A stretch of 64,000 bases of DNA from Locusta migratoria (taxonomy: Eukaryota > Arthropoda > Insecta > Orthoptera > Acrididae): the NCBI GenBank assembly GCA_026315105.1, contig CM048750.1, positions 74,879,297-74,943,296 of the forward strand, read 5' to 3'. Below, one piece after another: positions 11,651-19,737 of the stretch. A model generated the notes under the pieces. That model saw nothing but the letters and a program-made list of their open reading frames with translations, did not search any database and was not told where the DNA came from. The stretch's first letter is position 1, and every line of letters begins with the position of its first letter. The position numbers and the translations under genes were made by a program.

Positions 11651-11874
11651 AGGTAGCTAATTATACAATTTATTTTGCGACTGGTGGTCAAATGATACAG
11701 TGTGGCTGCAGCATGTTGGTCCACGTGTGAGTAGAGTGTTGAGTGTTTGTTGTCGTTGGCAAGTAGCTAATTATACAATGTATTTTGCGACTGCTGTTGA
11801 AATGATAAAGTGTGGCTGCTGCATGTTGGTGCACGTGTGAGCAGAGAGTTGAGAGAGCTGTGGTGTGTTTGGCA
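11651..11874 (+). repeat. Tandem duplication just upstream of the TfAP-2 exon acceptor
   Basis: Two adjacent copies, 11651-11760 and 11761-11874, both begin agtagctaattatacaat or a near match, share the phrase gtgtggctgc.gcatgttggt, and end in a ttggca run. The second ends at the real acceptor (tttggcag). The first ends ttggcaag, a degraded version of it. The copies look about 85-90% identical by eye. Confidence 0.8.
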
Positions 11875-11875
11875 G

Positions 11876-12188
11876 GACCGGCTGACGGGGCACGGGGCGA
11901 TCGCGTCCATCGGCTCGGTGGCGGCGGGCACGGGCGGCTCTTCGCCGTTCAGCGCGTCGCACCACCACCATCATCACCACCACCACCGCGGCTCGGGGGC
12001 GGGCTCCGGGGGCGGCGCCGGGGGCGGCGCGGGCGGCGGCATGACGCCCACGTCGCACCACCACGCGGCCGCCGCCGCCGCCGCCGCCTCCGACTTCCAG
12101 CCGCCCTACTTCCCGCCGCCCTTCCCGCCCCCGCCGCCCGTCTCGCACCACGGACACCACGCCCAGGGCCACGGGTCGCCGGGCGCAG
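11876..12188 (+). CDS. TfAP-2: TfAP-2 internal coding exon, N-terminal activation region (first exon in this stretch)
   Basis: This exon encodes the start of the activation domain of an AP-2 family transcription factor, a nuclear DNA-binding regulator of animal development. An acceptor (tttggcag) precedes 11876, and the exon opens in phase 0 with Asp-Arg, as the corresponding vertebrate AP-2 exon does (DRHDG). The donor is gcag/gtaagc after 12188, leaving phase 1. The 104 codons contain RLTGHGAIASIGSV (residues 2-15), a run of nine His (29-37), a Gly/Ala/Ser stretch (38-55), a run of eight Ala (64-71) and the diagnostic SDFQPPYFPPPF block (72-83), followed by Pro and His. Vertebrate AP-2 has SDFQPPYFPPPY here, so the last Tyr of the PPxY-type motif is Phe in this copy. 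GC content is far above the flanks. The open frame continues upstream to about 11810 without an ATG and probably belongs to the intron. The identity comes from recognised family motifs, not from a search. Confidence 0.88.
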
Positions 12189-12532
12189 GTAAGCTACCAC
12201 ACTCCCCTGCCCTATCCCCGCATTTCACCTGCAACAGATGCAACAGCCACCTCACATAGTCCATATGATAACACCACAGTCCAACATCTACAGTCACGAC
12301 ACCCCCGCAGATTTTTATTACGCAATGCAACAGCAGCGCTCCAAGCGGCCGGCAAGCTAATTCCTGAATACGATATTGATTTTAACATGCTTTTTACATT
12401 AGGGGACATATGTAGTGCCATAAAAATAGGTAATATCTTAAAAAGAGCTCCATATTTGTCTTTCTTAAGTCTCCTGAGATTCCTGACAAGGTACCAAACA
12501 GTACAGTGCATGGAAGTTTAATTACATTTATC
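12189..12532. other. Intron sequence, no further feature seen
   Basis: Sequence after the donor. It is partly C-rich up to 12350 and then AT-rich. Open frames on the minus strand here show no domain. Confidence 0.4.
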
Positions 12533-12991
12533 TTGTTAAAAACGAGATAGAATGGCTGGCCAGTACTTACCATTGTGCTGTACCGCCGATAGTCACACAA
12601 ATGAAGAATCAGAAAAAAGGGGACAAAAAGGACAAGGACAAGCTTTCGGAACACAGTTCCTTCGTCAGGTGGGAGAGAAGGGAAGAAGAAAGGATGGGAA
12701 CAGAAGGGAAAGGTAGTTCACGACTTAGGTCATGAAGGCAGTGCATACATGCAGTATCTCTGACGTCAACACTCCTGAAACACCACCTTCATGACCTAAG
12801 TCGTGAACTACCTTTCCCTTCTGTTCCCATCCTTTCTTCTTCCCTTCTCTCCCACCTGACGAAGGAACTGTGTTCCGAAAGCTTGTCCTTGTCCTTTTTG
12901 TCCCCTTTTTTCTGATTCTTCATTTGTGTGACTATCGGCGGTACAGCACAATGGTAAGTACTGGCCAGCCATTCTATCTCGTTTTTAACAA
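12533..12991. repeat. Long hairpin with about 206-bp arms, hammerhead-like motif in both arms
   Basis: The left arm is 12533-12738 and the right arm about 12784-12991, with a spacer of about 45 bp. The arms are almost identical in reverse complement, so overlapping frames on both strands encode mirrored nonsense. Each arm carries the motif described at 12854-12886. Confidence 0.9.
12854..12886 (+). ncRNA. Hammerhead-like motif (AGCT type)
   Basis: Core CTGACGA (12856-12862), stem II GGAAC/GTTCC (12864-12868, 12872-12876) with a 3-nt loop, GAAA (12877-12880), palindromic stem III AGCT (12880-12883), T at the cleavage position (12884), and a 2-bp stem I (AC with GT). A mirrored copy on the minus strand at 12638-12670 has the same core. 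Confidence 0.55.
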
Positions 12992-14351
12992 TGTTTATCA
13001 TCTCTGTGGAGATTTTTCATCATTAATCGAATATATATAATACGAGGAATGAAATTAAGCCGGAACTCGTCAAATACAGTGGAACGTCAGGTCTCAAATG
13101 GTTACACAGGATAATTGAAAAGGTGTGGGAATTGGGACAGGTTCCGTCTAACTGGACGAAAGCGGTATTCACGCCAATTTTCAAACATGGAAACAGAAAA
13201 GATTGCAACAACTATCGAGGTATCTCTTTAATTAGCGTTGTAGGCAAAATATTCTCAGGTATTGGTTGAAAGGAGAATGCGAGTATTAATTGAGGACAAG
13301 TTAGATGAAAATCAGTGTGGGTTTAGGCCTCTTAGAGGCTGTCAGAATCAGATCTTTAGCCTACGGCAGGTAATGGAAAAGTGCTATAAGAGGAACAGGG
13401 TATTGTATCTATGTTTCATAGATTTGGAAAAGGCTTATGACCGTGTTCCTAGGAGGAAGCTACTGTCAGTTCTTCAAGATTATGGTATAGGAGGCAAACT
13501 TCTGCAGGCAATCGAAGGGCTTTACGTAGACTGTCAGGCAGCAGTTAGAGTAGATGGCAAATTAAGCTCATGGTTCAAGGTAGTTTCAGGGGTAAGACAA
13601 GGATGTAACCTGTCACCACTGTTATTCATACTATTCATGGATCATATGTTGAAAACAGTAGACTGGCACGGCGGGATTAAAATAGGTTAAAACAAAATAA
13701 GCAGTCTCTCATATGCGGATGACTTAGTTTTGTAATGGCCGATTCGATTGAAAGGTTGCAAACCAATATCTCAGACCTCGATCAGAAGTTCAAGGATTAT
13801 GATATGAAGATCAGCATCTCCAAAACAAAAGTAATGTTTGTGGGAAAGAGATTTAAACAGAGCGAGTGCCAAATAGGAGGAACAAAGTTAGAACAGGTAG
13901 ACAGTTTCAAGTACCTGGGATGTATTTTCTCACAGGATGGCAACCTAGTGCAATAACTGGAATCGAGGTGCAGCAAAGCTAATGCAGTGAGTACTCAGCT
14001 AAGACCTTCTTTCTTCTGCAAGAAGGAAGTCAGTACCAAGACTAAGTTAGCGGTGCACCGCTCTAACTTTCGACCAACATTGTTGTATGGGTGGATACAA
14101 GCTACCTTATTCATAAAGCAGAGGTTACAGATATGAAAGTAGCAAGAATGATTGCAGGTCCAATAGATGGGAACAATGGCAGGAGGGTGTCCATAATGAG
14201 GAAATCAAAGAAAAGCTGGGAATGAACACCATAGATGAAGCAGTTAGAGCGAACAGACTGAGATGGTGAGGTCATGTTACACGCATGCGAGAGGCAAGGT
14301 TACCTAAGAGACTCATGAGCTCGGCAGCGGAGGGTAAGAGAAGTCGAGGTA

Positions 14352-14756
14352 GATGGATGGATGGATGCTTAGGGTTTAACGTCCCGTCGACAGCTTGGTC
14401 ATTAGAGACGGAGCTAACGCTCGGAGTTTTTGGGTTAGGATGAGGAAGGAGATCGGCCGTGCCCTTTGAAAGGAACCATCCCGGCGTATGCCTGGAGTGA
14501 TTTCCCTAAATCACGGAAAACTTAAATCTGTATATAAAACTCTTCTGGGTGTTGGACCGCATCGTCAAAATATCAAACACTTTGATATTTTGACGATGCG
14601 GTCCAACACCCAGAAGAGTTTTATATACAATGACAACGGCCGCGGAAGCCTTCGTTTACATTTAACCTAAATCCGGATGGCCGGCGGTGGACTTGAACCA
14701 CCATCCTCCCGAATGCGAGTCCGGTGCGTTACCACTGCGCCACCTCGCTCGGTATT
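14352..14756 (-). mobile_element. SINE group B inserted in the LINE, itself interrupted by a hairpin
   Basis: Minus strand. It starts ggtttaacgtcccgtcgaca, contains aaggaaccatcccggcgtat, and ends with a head complement (caccactgcgccacctcgctcggt style). The LINE coding text is continuous on either side. The body is split at about 14530-14662 by a hairpin insert flanked by similar ctaaatctg and ctaaatccg phrases. Confidence 0.8.
14529..14629. repeat. Perfect 49-bp-arm hairpin
   Basis: Arms 14529-14577 and 14581-14629 are perfect reverse complements around a 3-nt loop (cac). An AT-only start (tatataaaac) is followed by a unique core. It is young or gene-converted, since not one mismatch was seen. 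Confidence 0.95.
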
Positions 14757-15161
14757 CGAGGTAGACCTAGAAGAAAGTACTTAGATTCGGTGCAGAATGA
14801 TTTTGAAGTAAAAAGCATAACATCAGACGAGGCATCAATGTTAGCATTGAGTAGGGGATCACGAAGAAATTTTATTAGAGGTACTATGCTCCAGACTGAA
14901 CGTTGAAAGGCATAATCAGTCTCTAATGATGATGATTATGATGATGATGATGATGAATATTTTTTCTGTATCTGTACACGTTTGTTTTATATAACCAAAC
15001 GGAACTTACTTTGTGGACATAACTCGTACATTCTGTATGATACCTCACCTGATCACCTGATTGTTCTGAGTAGTGTATTTCGGGCTGGACACTTTTCGAC
15101 CGCGCCCCTTAGAACTAGATGCTGGGCTTCTCATGACAAGTGTCCCTGTGGTGTTTGGCAG

Positions 15162-15376
15162 GTGGTGGCGGAGGCGGCGGCGCGGGCGGCGGCGCGGGCC
15201 AGCTGGACTACCTCAACTCGGTGGCGGCGGCGGCCGCGGCGGACCCCTACTCGCAGACGCTGAGCTCGCTGCACCAGGCGCACCACTACAACCAGCTGAC
15301 GGCCGCCGCCGTGTCGGCGGGGCAGCGCGGCGCGCACGACGCCCTGCGCCGCTCCGACGCCGACCCGCTGCACGTG
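15162..15376 (+). CDS. TfAP-2: TfAP-2 internal coding exon, middle of the activation region
   Basis: This is the second recognised TfAP-2 exon. The acceptor is tttggcag ending at 15161 and the donor is cacgtg/gtgagt after 15376. Because the preceding exon ends in phase 1, the split codon becomes Gly and the frame runs through 71 further codons to end in phase 0. It encodes a Gly-rich linker, then GQLDYLNSVAAAAAADPYSQ and TLSSLHQAHHYNQL, then a region rich in Ala, Arg and Asp ending in DADPLHV. The DPYSQTLSSLHQ segment matches the DPYSLNPLH block that follows the PPY region in vertebrate AP-2 proteins. Overlapping frames on both strands are by-products of high GC. The upstream intron is 2,973 bp and holds a 459-bp hairpin and a LINE; the downstream intron is 35.3 kb. 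No stop codon occurs in the chosen frame. Confidence 0.85.
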
Positions 15377-15728
15377 GTGAGTCGCGCCTCGCCTCTCTGC
15401 CACTGTGACGCAGCGCCAGGCCAACCGACGCCGTCTGGACACAAGGCCTCACAAGAAGTCACACCGATAGGCCACCATCGCAAGCTCACTGAGTGGCGCT
15501 ACGAGGCAGTGGGCTGTGCCCTAGCGGCCAGCCACTCACCTAGCGATGGAAGCCTATCGGCGTGACGTGACACGGGCGTGTTCTGAGACCTTATATTTTA
15601 TTTTATTATTTCTATTGGTTTTTTTCTGTTCCATAGGACCCAATTGAGGAGTGAGACTCCATGGTCATGGAACAAGTCAATACATTAACAGTTACACAAG
15701 AATGATAATAGAAAATTTTTAAGTAGTC

Positions 15729-15930
15729 AAAAATGTTCAAATGTTTGTTAAGTTTAAGGGACTTAACTACGGGGTCATCAGTCCCTAAACTTACAAACTA
15801 CTTATGAACTACCTACAACTAAGGACGGCACAAATATCCATGCCCGAGGGGGGATTCGAACCCCCGACCGTAGTGGCCGTGCAGACAGTGACTGAAGCGC
15901 CACAGTCCCCTCGGGCACCGCGGCCGGCTC
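15729..15930 (-). mobile_element. SINE group A copy with target duplication
   Basis: Tail at 15730 (caaaaatgttcaaatgtttg) and head complement ending ccgcggccggct. A perfect 12-bp duplication, ttttaagtagtc, lies at 15717-15728 and 15931-15942. Confidence 0.92.
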
Positions 15931-15950
15931 TTTTAAGTAGTCCTTTGCAA

Positions 15951-16149
15951 AAAAAGTTCAAAAGTTTGTACAGCTTATGGGACTTAACTACAGGGTCATC
16001 AGTCCCTAAACTTACAAACTACTTATGAACTAGCTAATACTAAGGAAGCCACAAATATCCATGCCTGAAGGGGGATTCGAACCCCCGACCGTAGTGCCCG
16101 TGCAGACCCTGACTGGAGCGCCTCAGTCCCCTCGGCCACCGCGGCCGGC
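15951..16149 (-). mobile_element. SINE group A copy adjacent to the previous one
   Basis: Same order and strand as its neighbour. The flanks agtcctttgcaa (15939-15950) and agtcctttgtaa (16150-16161) form a near-perfect duplication that overlaps the duplication of the neighbouring SINE. The second therefore landed beside the first. Confidence 0.9.
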
Positions 16150-17375
16150 AGTCCTTTGTAAACGACAATCTTAAGACAAAGTGAAAAGAATCAATACAGA
16201 AAAAAATGAATTACCTCTAGGAGTTCCACGACAGAATAAAAGGAGTGAGCCTTGAGGTAACTCTTCAATTTAGATTTGAAAGCGTGTGGATTAGTGCTAA
16301 GATTCGTTAATTCTTGTGGTAGCTTATCGAAAATGGATGCCGCAGAATACTGTACTCCTTTCTGCACAAGTGTTAAGGTAGTGTGATGCAAATGTAGATT
16401 CGACTAGTCTTAATATTCACCGAGTGAACGCTATTAACTCGTGGGAATAAGGTGATATTATTAACAACAAACGACATTAAAGAAAAAACGTATTGTGACA
16501 CCAGAGTCAAACTTCCCAGACTACTGAAAAGGGGTCGACATGACGTTCGCGAACTTACACCAGATATTGCTCGAACCGCCCGTTTTTGAGCCACATATAT
16601 ATCCTTTTTGCATCAGGCGAGTTACCCCAAAAAACAATGCCGTGCGTCATAAGTGAGTAAAAATAAGCGTAATACACTATTTTTCGTGTTGAAAAATCAC
16701 TTATCTCAGATATTGGTCTAATGGTAAATATAGCAGAATTTAGTTTTGGAACAAGATCCTGAACATGGGCTTTCCATGACAGCTTACTGTCTAGAAATTC
16801 GAACTGTTCAGTCTCACTTATCACATGTCTATTATGTGTAATAAGAATGTCACCTTTCGTCAAATTATGTGCTAGAAATTGTAAAAACTGAGTTTTACTG
16901 TGATTTAACATCAACTTGTTTTCACAAACCTGAACTTATCTCTTGAGATGGTGGTTGGGCCAACGAGAAAGACAGGCCGTTGCGCGTACGTCACGACGCC
17001 TCATCATCTAAATGTGTCATCTGCTCAGACTCCCTAAGTGCACTCCAGAGTCTATGCGTGTTCAATTCCATACACCCCATAGTGCAACGAATCCAACAGT
17101 ACCTTCACTCACTTATTGCCAATGGCGCCACTGTTCTGTTTCTGTGGGTCCGGGTCATGTTGGTGTGTCAACGGAATGAGGCTGTCGACGCTGCCGCAAA
17201 GGGTGCAGCCCTCCTCCCTCGTCCTGCTACGTATTGTGTCCCTTCTGCTGACCTTCTTTCCATCCTTTACGGAATTGGATTCCATTATTGGAGGGATGTG
17301 CTCAACGGCCACAAAATCAGTTTTATCAATAATGAAAGGAGCAGCATTAGCCGTAAAATCTTTTGCTTCATTTAG

Positions 17376-17415
17376 GCAAATCGATTTCCATTTTCCAAGA
17401 AACCATCTTCAGTGC
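17376..17415 (-). ncRNA. Mirrored hammerhead motif of the same palindrome
   Basis: On the minus strand this repeats GCA, CTGAAGA, stem II, GAAA, ATCGAT, T and TGC. One stem II pair is lost (AAACC is AAATG here). Confidence 0.6.
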
Positions 17416-17460
17416 TGTCAGCAAGTTCAAAACAGCATATTTGTGAAATGTACAATGACA

Positions 17461-17500
17461 GCACTGAAGATGGTTTCTTGGAAAACCGAAATCGATTTGC
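17461..17500 (+). ncRNA. Minimal hammerhead ribozyme motif (ATCGAT type)
   Basis: GCA stem I (17461-17463), core CTGAAGA (17464-17470), stem II GGTTT/AAACC (17472-17476, 17483-17487), GAAA (17488-17491), palindromic stem III ATCGAT (17491-17496), T at the cleavage position (17497), TGC (17498-17500) pairing with GCA. All conserved core bases are kept. One unpaired T lies between the core and stem II. Confidence 0.7.
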
Positions 17501-18379
17501 CTAAATAAAACAAAAGATTTTACGGCCAATGCTGCTCCTTTCATTATTGATAAATTCTTTATGGACATATGGTCTCACTTTGGACCTCCCTTCAAGGAAA
17601 TAAACTTAGGGAGGTTAAGCCTCTCCTTATTGCCTGGTTGACCTCCTCTCGCCCCACTCGCCGTGAGGAGGTCACTCACCTGGCGCCGCATAGGCCACTG
17701 TCGGTTCACTCACCGCCACTTACTAAGTGGTCACCCTGCTCCTATTTGTGGCCACTGCATCCAACAATTGACTGTCGTCATCTTCTGGTGGACTGCCCAT
17801 TTTAATGGTCTACGTCACAGTCTGTTTTTCACATCAGAGTTGCCTGATATCGTAGCAGCTGACACACGGTCTGCAGATCGCGTTTTATTTTTTATCCGCC
17901 AAAGCAATATGGCAAATGAAATTTAACATTACCCAGTAGGGGAATCCGGCCATTTCGGGTTTGCCTGGTTTTGAACCTATTCCCTTTAGAAAGTTTTATT
18001 TGGCTTTGCCTTTGTCATCATGCTTTTTAACTTAGTTCTGACTTGGACGCTTATGACCTCATCAGTTTTGCGCCCTAAAACATAAAAAAACCACTCGTCA
18101 TCAGAGGAATCTTGAGACAACGCAATCGCAAACTGACTGGCCGGCCGCTACGAGTCAGGGGGCCATGTCCCAGCGGCCAACCAGTCAGCTAGCGATCGCG
18201 TTGTCTCAATCCTGCTATGATGACGCGTCATGACGTACACGCCACGGCCTGTCTTTCTCGTTGGCCTCGGACGCAGCAAGTGTCATGGCTTGATACTAAA
18301 TCACAATAAACCAAGTTCTTAAAGATAATAATATACAATTCAACAAAAACGTGCGTTCCGATTACACAGATAAGTCAGA

Positions 18380-19570
18380 TTGAGGTCAGAGGCAATAGGA
18401 GTGATCCGCAAAATTACAGGCCTATATCATTGACGTCGGTTTGCAGAGGATTTTAGAACATATATTTTTCTCAAACATTATGTACTACCTCGTAGAGAAC
18501 GACCTATACATCGTTACTGTGAAACACTGCTAGCTCTTTACTCACATGTGATGAGTGCTATCCACAAGGGATGTCAAATAGAATCTTTATTTCTAGATTT
18601 CTGGAAAGCTTTTGACACTGAACCTCACAAGCGTCTTCTAATCAAATTGCCTGCTTATGGAATATTGCCAGAGTTGTGTGATTGGCTTCGCGATATCTTC
18701 CCCAGGAAAGAGTTATACGGGTCCTACTGTTCTTTATTTTTATAAACGATTTAGGAGACAATCTGAGTAGCTTTCACGGATAATGCTGTCATTTATCGGA
18801 CAGTAAAGTCAGCAGAACATCAAAAATAACTGGAAAATAATTTATATAACATATCCGCATGGTACAAAAATTGGCAATTCAGCCCTAATAACAAATGTGA
18901 GGTTATCCATATGAAAATTAAAAGAAATCCGTTAAACTTCACTTACACCATAAATCAGCCAAAGCTAACTGCCGTCAATTCTACTAAACACCTAATGTAA
19001 CAATTACGAACAACTTAAGTTGGAAACAACACATAGAGAATAATGTAAGGAAGGTGAACCAAAGACTACGTTTCATTGGCAGAACACGTAGAGGATGCAA
19101 CAGTTTTACTAAAGAAATTGTCTACACTACACTTGTGCGTCCTATTTTGGAGTATTGCTGTGCATTGTGGGATCCACGTCAGTTGGGACTGACGGGTGAT
19201 TTAGAGAAAACTCAGAAGGGTTGCTCGTTTTGTATTATCGCGATATAGGAGAGAGAGAGTGTGTGTCATGGAAATGATGCACGGGTTGGAGTGGAAATCA
19301 TTAAAAGAAAGACTTTATTTGGTTCGGCGAGATCTATTTGAGAAATTTCTTTCTGTTCTGAATGCGAACATATATTGTTAGCACGCACTCGCATAGGGAG
19401 ACATAATCATCATGATATGAGAAATCAGATCGAAAAGAGAAAGATTTAGACGTTCATTTCTCCCGCGAGCTATTACAGAATGGAACTATAGAGAAATAGA
19501 AGTGGTTCCATGAAGCCTCTACCATGCACTTCAGTGTGACTGGCAGCGTATCCATGTAGATGTAGTACCA
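18380..19570 (+). pseudogene. Non-LTR reverse transcriptase fragment
   Basis: About 18415 gives NYRPISLTS-type text; 18548-18745 encodes CQIESLFLDFWKAFDTEPHK, the first palm aspartate motif; 19054-19248 encodes NQRLRFIGRTRR and LVRPILEYCCALWDPRQ of the thumb and C-terminal region. The catalytic DD block is degraded (near 18775). Same family as 34471-35575 and 61610-62640, as shown by shared text such as CALWDP. Many stops. Confidence 0.8.
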
Positions 19571-19672
19571 AAGTACATGGCGCAGGGGTATCAATCTGGA
19601 CTCGTATTCGGGAGGTGGTTCAAAACCTCCTTCGGTCATCCACTTTCAGGTTCTCCGTAATTTCTCTAGATC
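19570..19672 (+). mobile_element. SINE group B head and body fragment
   Basis: Contains ggactcgtattcgggaggtg, gttcaaaacctcc (B box) and ccgtaatttctctagatc. It starts where the LINE tail stops. Confidence 0.6.
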
Positions 19673-19737
19673 AGTGGTTTCTTATCTTTCTTGTACTGCA
19701 ACCCACAATCTTCCTGGAAAAAGTTTCGTAACCCAAT

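Larger units (their letters stand above)
13020..14930 (+). pseudogene. Non-LTR retrotransposon reverse transcriptase, broken
   Basis: The + strand carries a decayed LINE-type reverse transcriptase. From about 13060 one frame gives text equivalent to the finger motifs (NYRGISLISVVGKIF). After a frameshift near 13258 a frame continues to 13690 with QCGFRPLRGC, FIDLEKAYDRVPRRKL, the palm motif GVRQGCNLSPLLF and, after a stop at 13688, SYADDLVL with the catalytic DD. 13735-13956 gives the thumb region with KYLGCIF. The C-terminal part resumes at 14755-14906 (RGRPRRKYLDSVQNDF). A SINE breaks it at 14352-14756. It ends in an atg-rich tail at 14928-14957. Several stops and shifts; no endonuclease domain visible. 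Confidence 0.85.
12189..15161 (+). other. TfAP-2: TfAP-2 intron between the first two recognised exons
   Basis: This phase 1 intron starts gtaagc and ends tttggcag. It contains some unique sequence (12189-12530), a long palindrome with hammerhead-like motifs, and a LINE with a SINE and a hairpin nested inside it. The intron is bounded only by the splice-site and reading-frame argument. Confidence 0.8.
15590..16914 (-). pseudogene. LINE (Jockey-like) reverse-transcriptase C-terminal fragment, minus strand, with two SINEs inside
   Basis: On the minus strand 16914-16555 encodes LNHSKTQFLQF-type text, then FLDSKLSWKAHVQDLVPKLN, YAYFYSLMTHGIVFWGNS; 16594-16373 gives QKRAVRAISGV; and 16391-16191 gives QKGVQYSAASIFDKLPQEL. 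This order is that of the thumb and C-terminal region of Jockey-type elements. Frameshifts separate the three. The 3' tail (15590-15716) is set apart by SINEs at 15729-15930 and 15951-16149. Confidence 0.8.
17322..17554. repeat. Palindrome with the best-formed hammerhead motif, inserted in a LINE
   Basis: Arms 17322-17420 and 17456-17554 with a 35-bp spacer. They differ at only a few positions. It interrupts the LINE C-terminal reading. Each arm holds the complete hammerhead-like module in outward orientation. Confidence 0.9.
17003..18095 (+). pseudogene. LINE RNase H and C-terminal fragment with a palindrome inserted
   Basis: The + strand encodes CSDSLSALQSL (a substrate-binding RNase H motif), a degenerate equivalent of the WIPGHVG motif, and NEAVDAAAKGAAL (catalytic Asp region). 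After the palindrome at 17322-17554 it continues with TSRPTRREEVTHL, RIGHCRFTHRHLL and a CGHC zinc-knuckle-like end near 17750. The order and motifs are those of I/Jockey-type LINEs with RNase H. The 3' tail runs to a short A-rich end at 18090. Stops and shifts make it non-functional. Confidence 0.75.
16955..18262. mobile_element. Foldback-type DNA element split by a LINE fragment
   Basis: The left end, ccaacgagaaagacaggccg (16959-16978), and the right end, its complement near 18236-18255, are inverted, and the match extends over cgtacgtcacgacgc. The remaining inner part (18097-18215) forms a hairpin: cttgagacaacgcaatcgc against its complement ending 18211. The LINE 17003-18095 sits between tcatcat-type flanks. 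Without it the element would be about 220 bp. Confidence 0.6.

Noticed and set aside
11948..11977. A vector His-tag contaminant
   Set aside because: Nine His codons sit within a coherent AP-2 frame between conserved motifs, with mixed cac/cat codons and genomic introns around it.
11771..12192. Several long overlapping frames on both strands over the first TfAP-2 exon
   Set aside because: Only the frame starting Asp-Arg at 11876 has AP-2 motifs and valid splice sites. The others are Arg/Gly/Pro-rich shadows of GC-rich, repetitive codons.
15073..15489. Other frames across the second TfAP-2 exon
   Set aside because: They lack AP-2 similarity and do not fit the intron phases.
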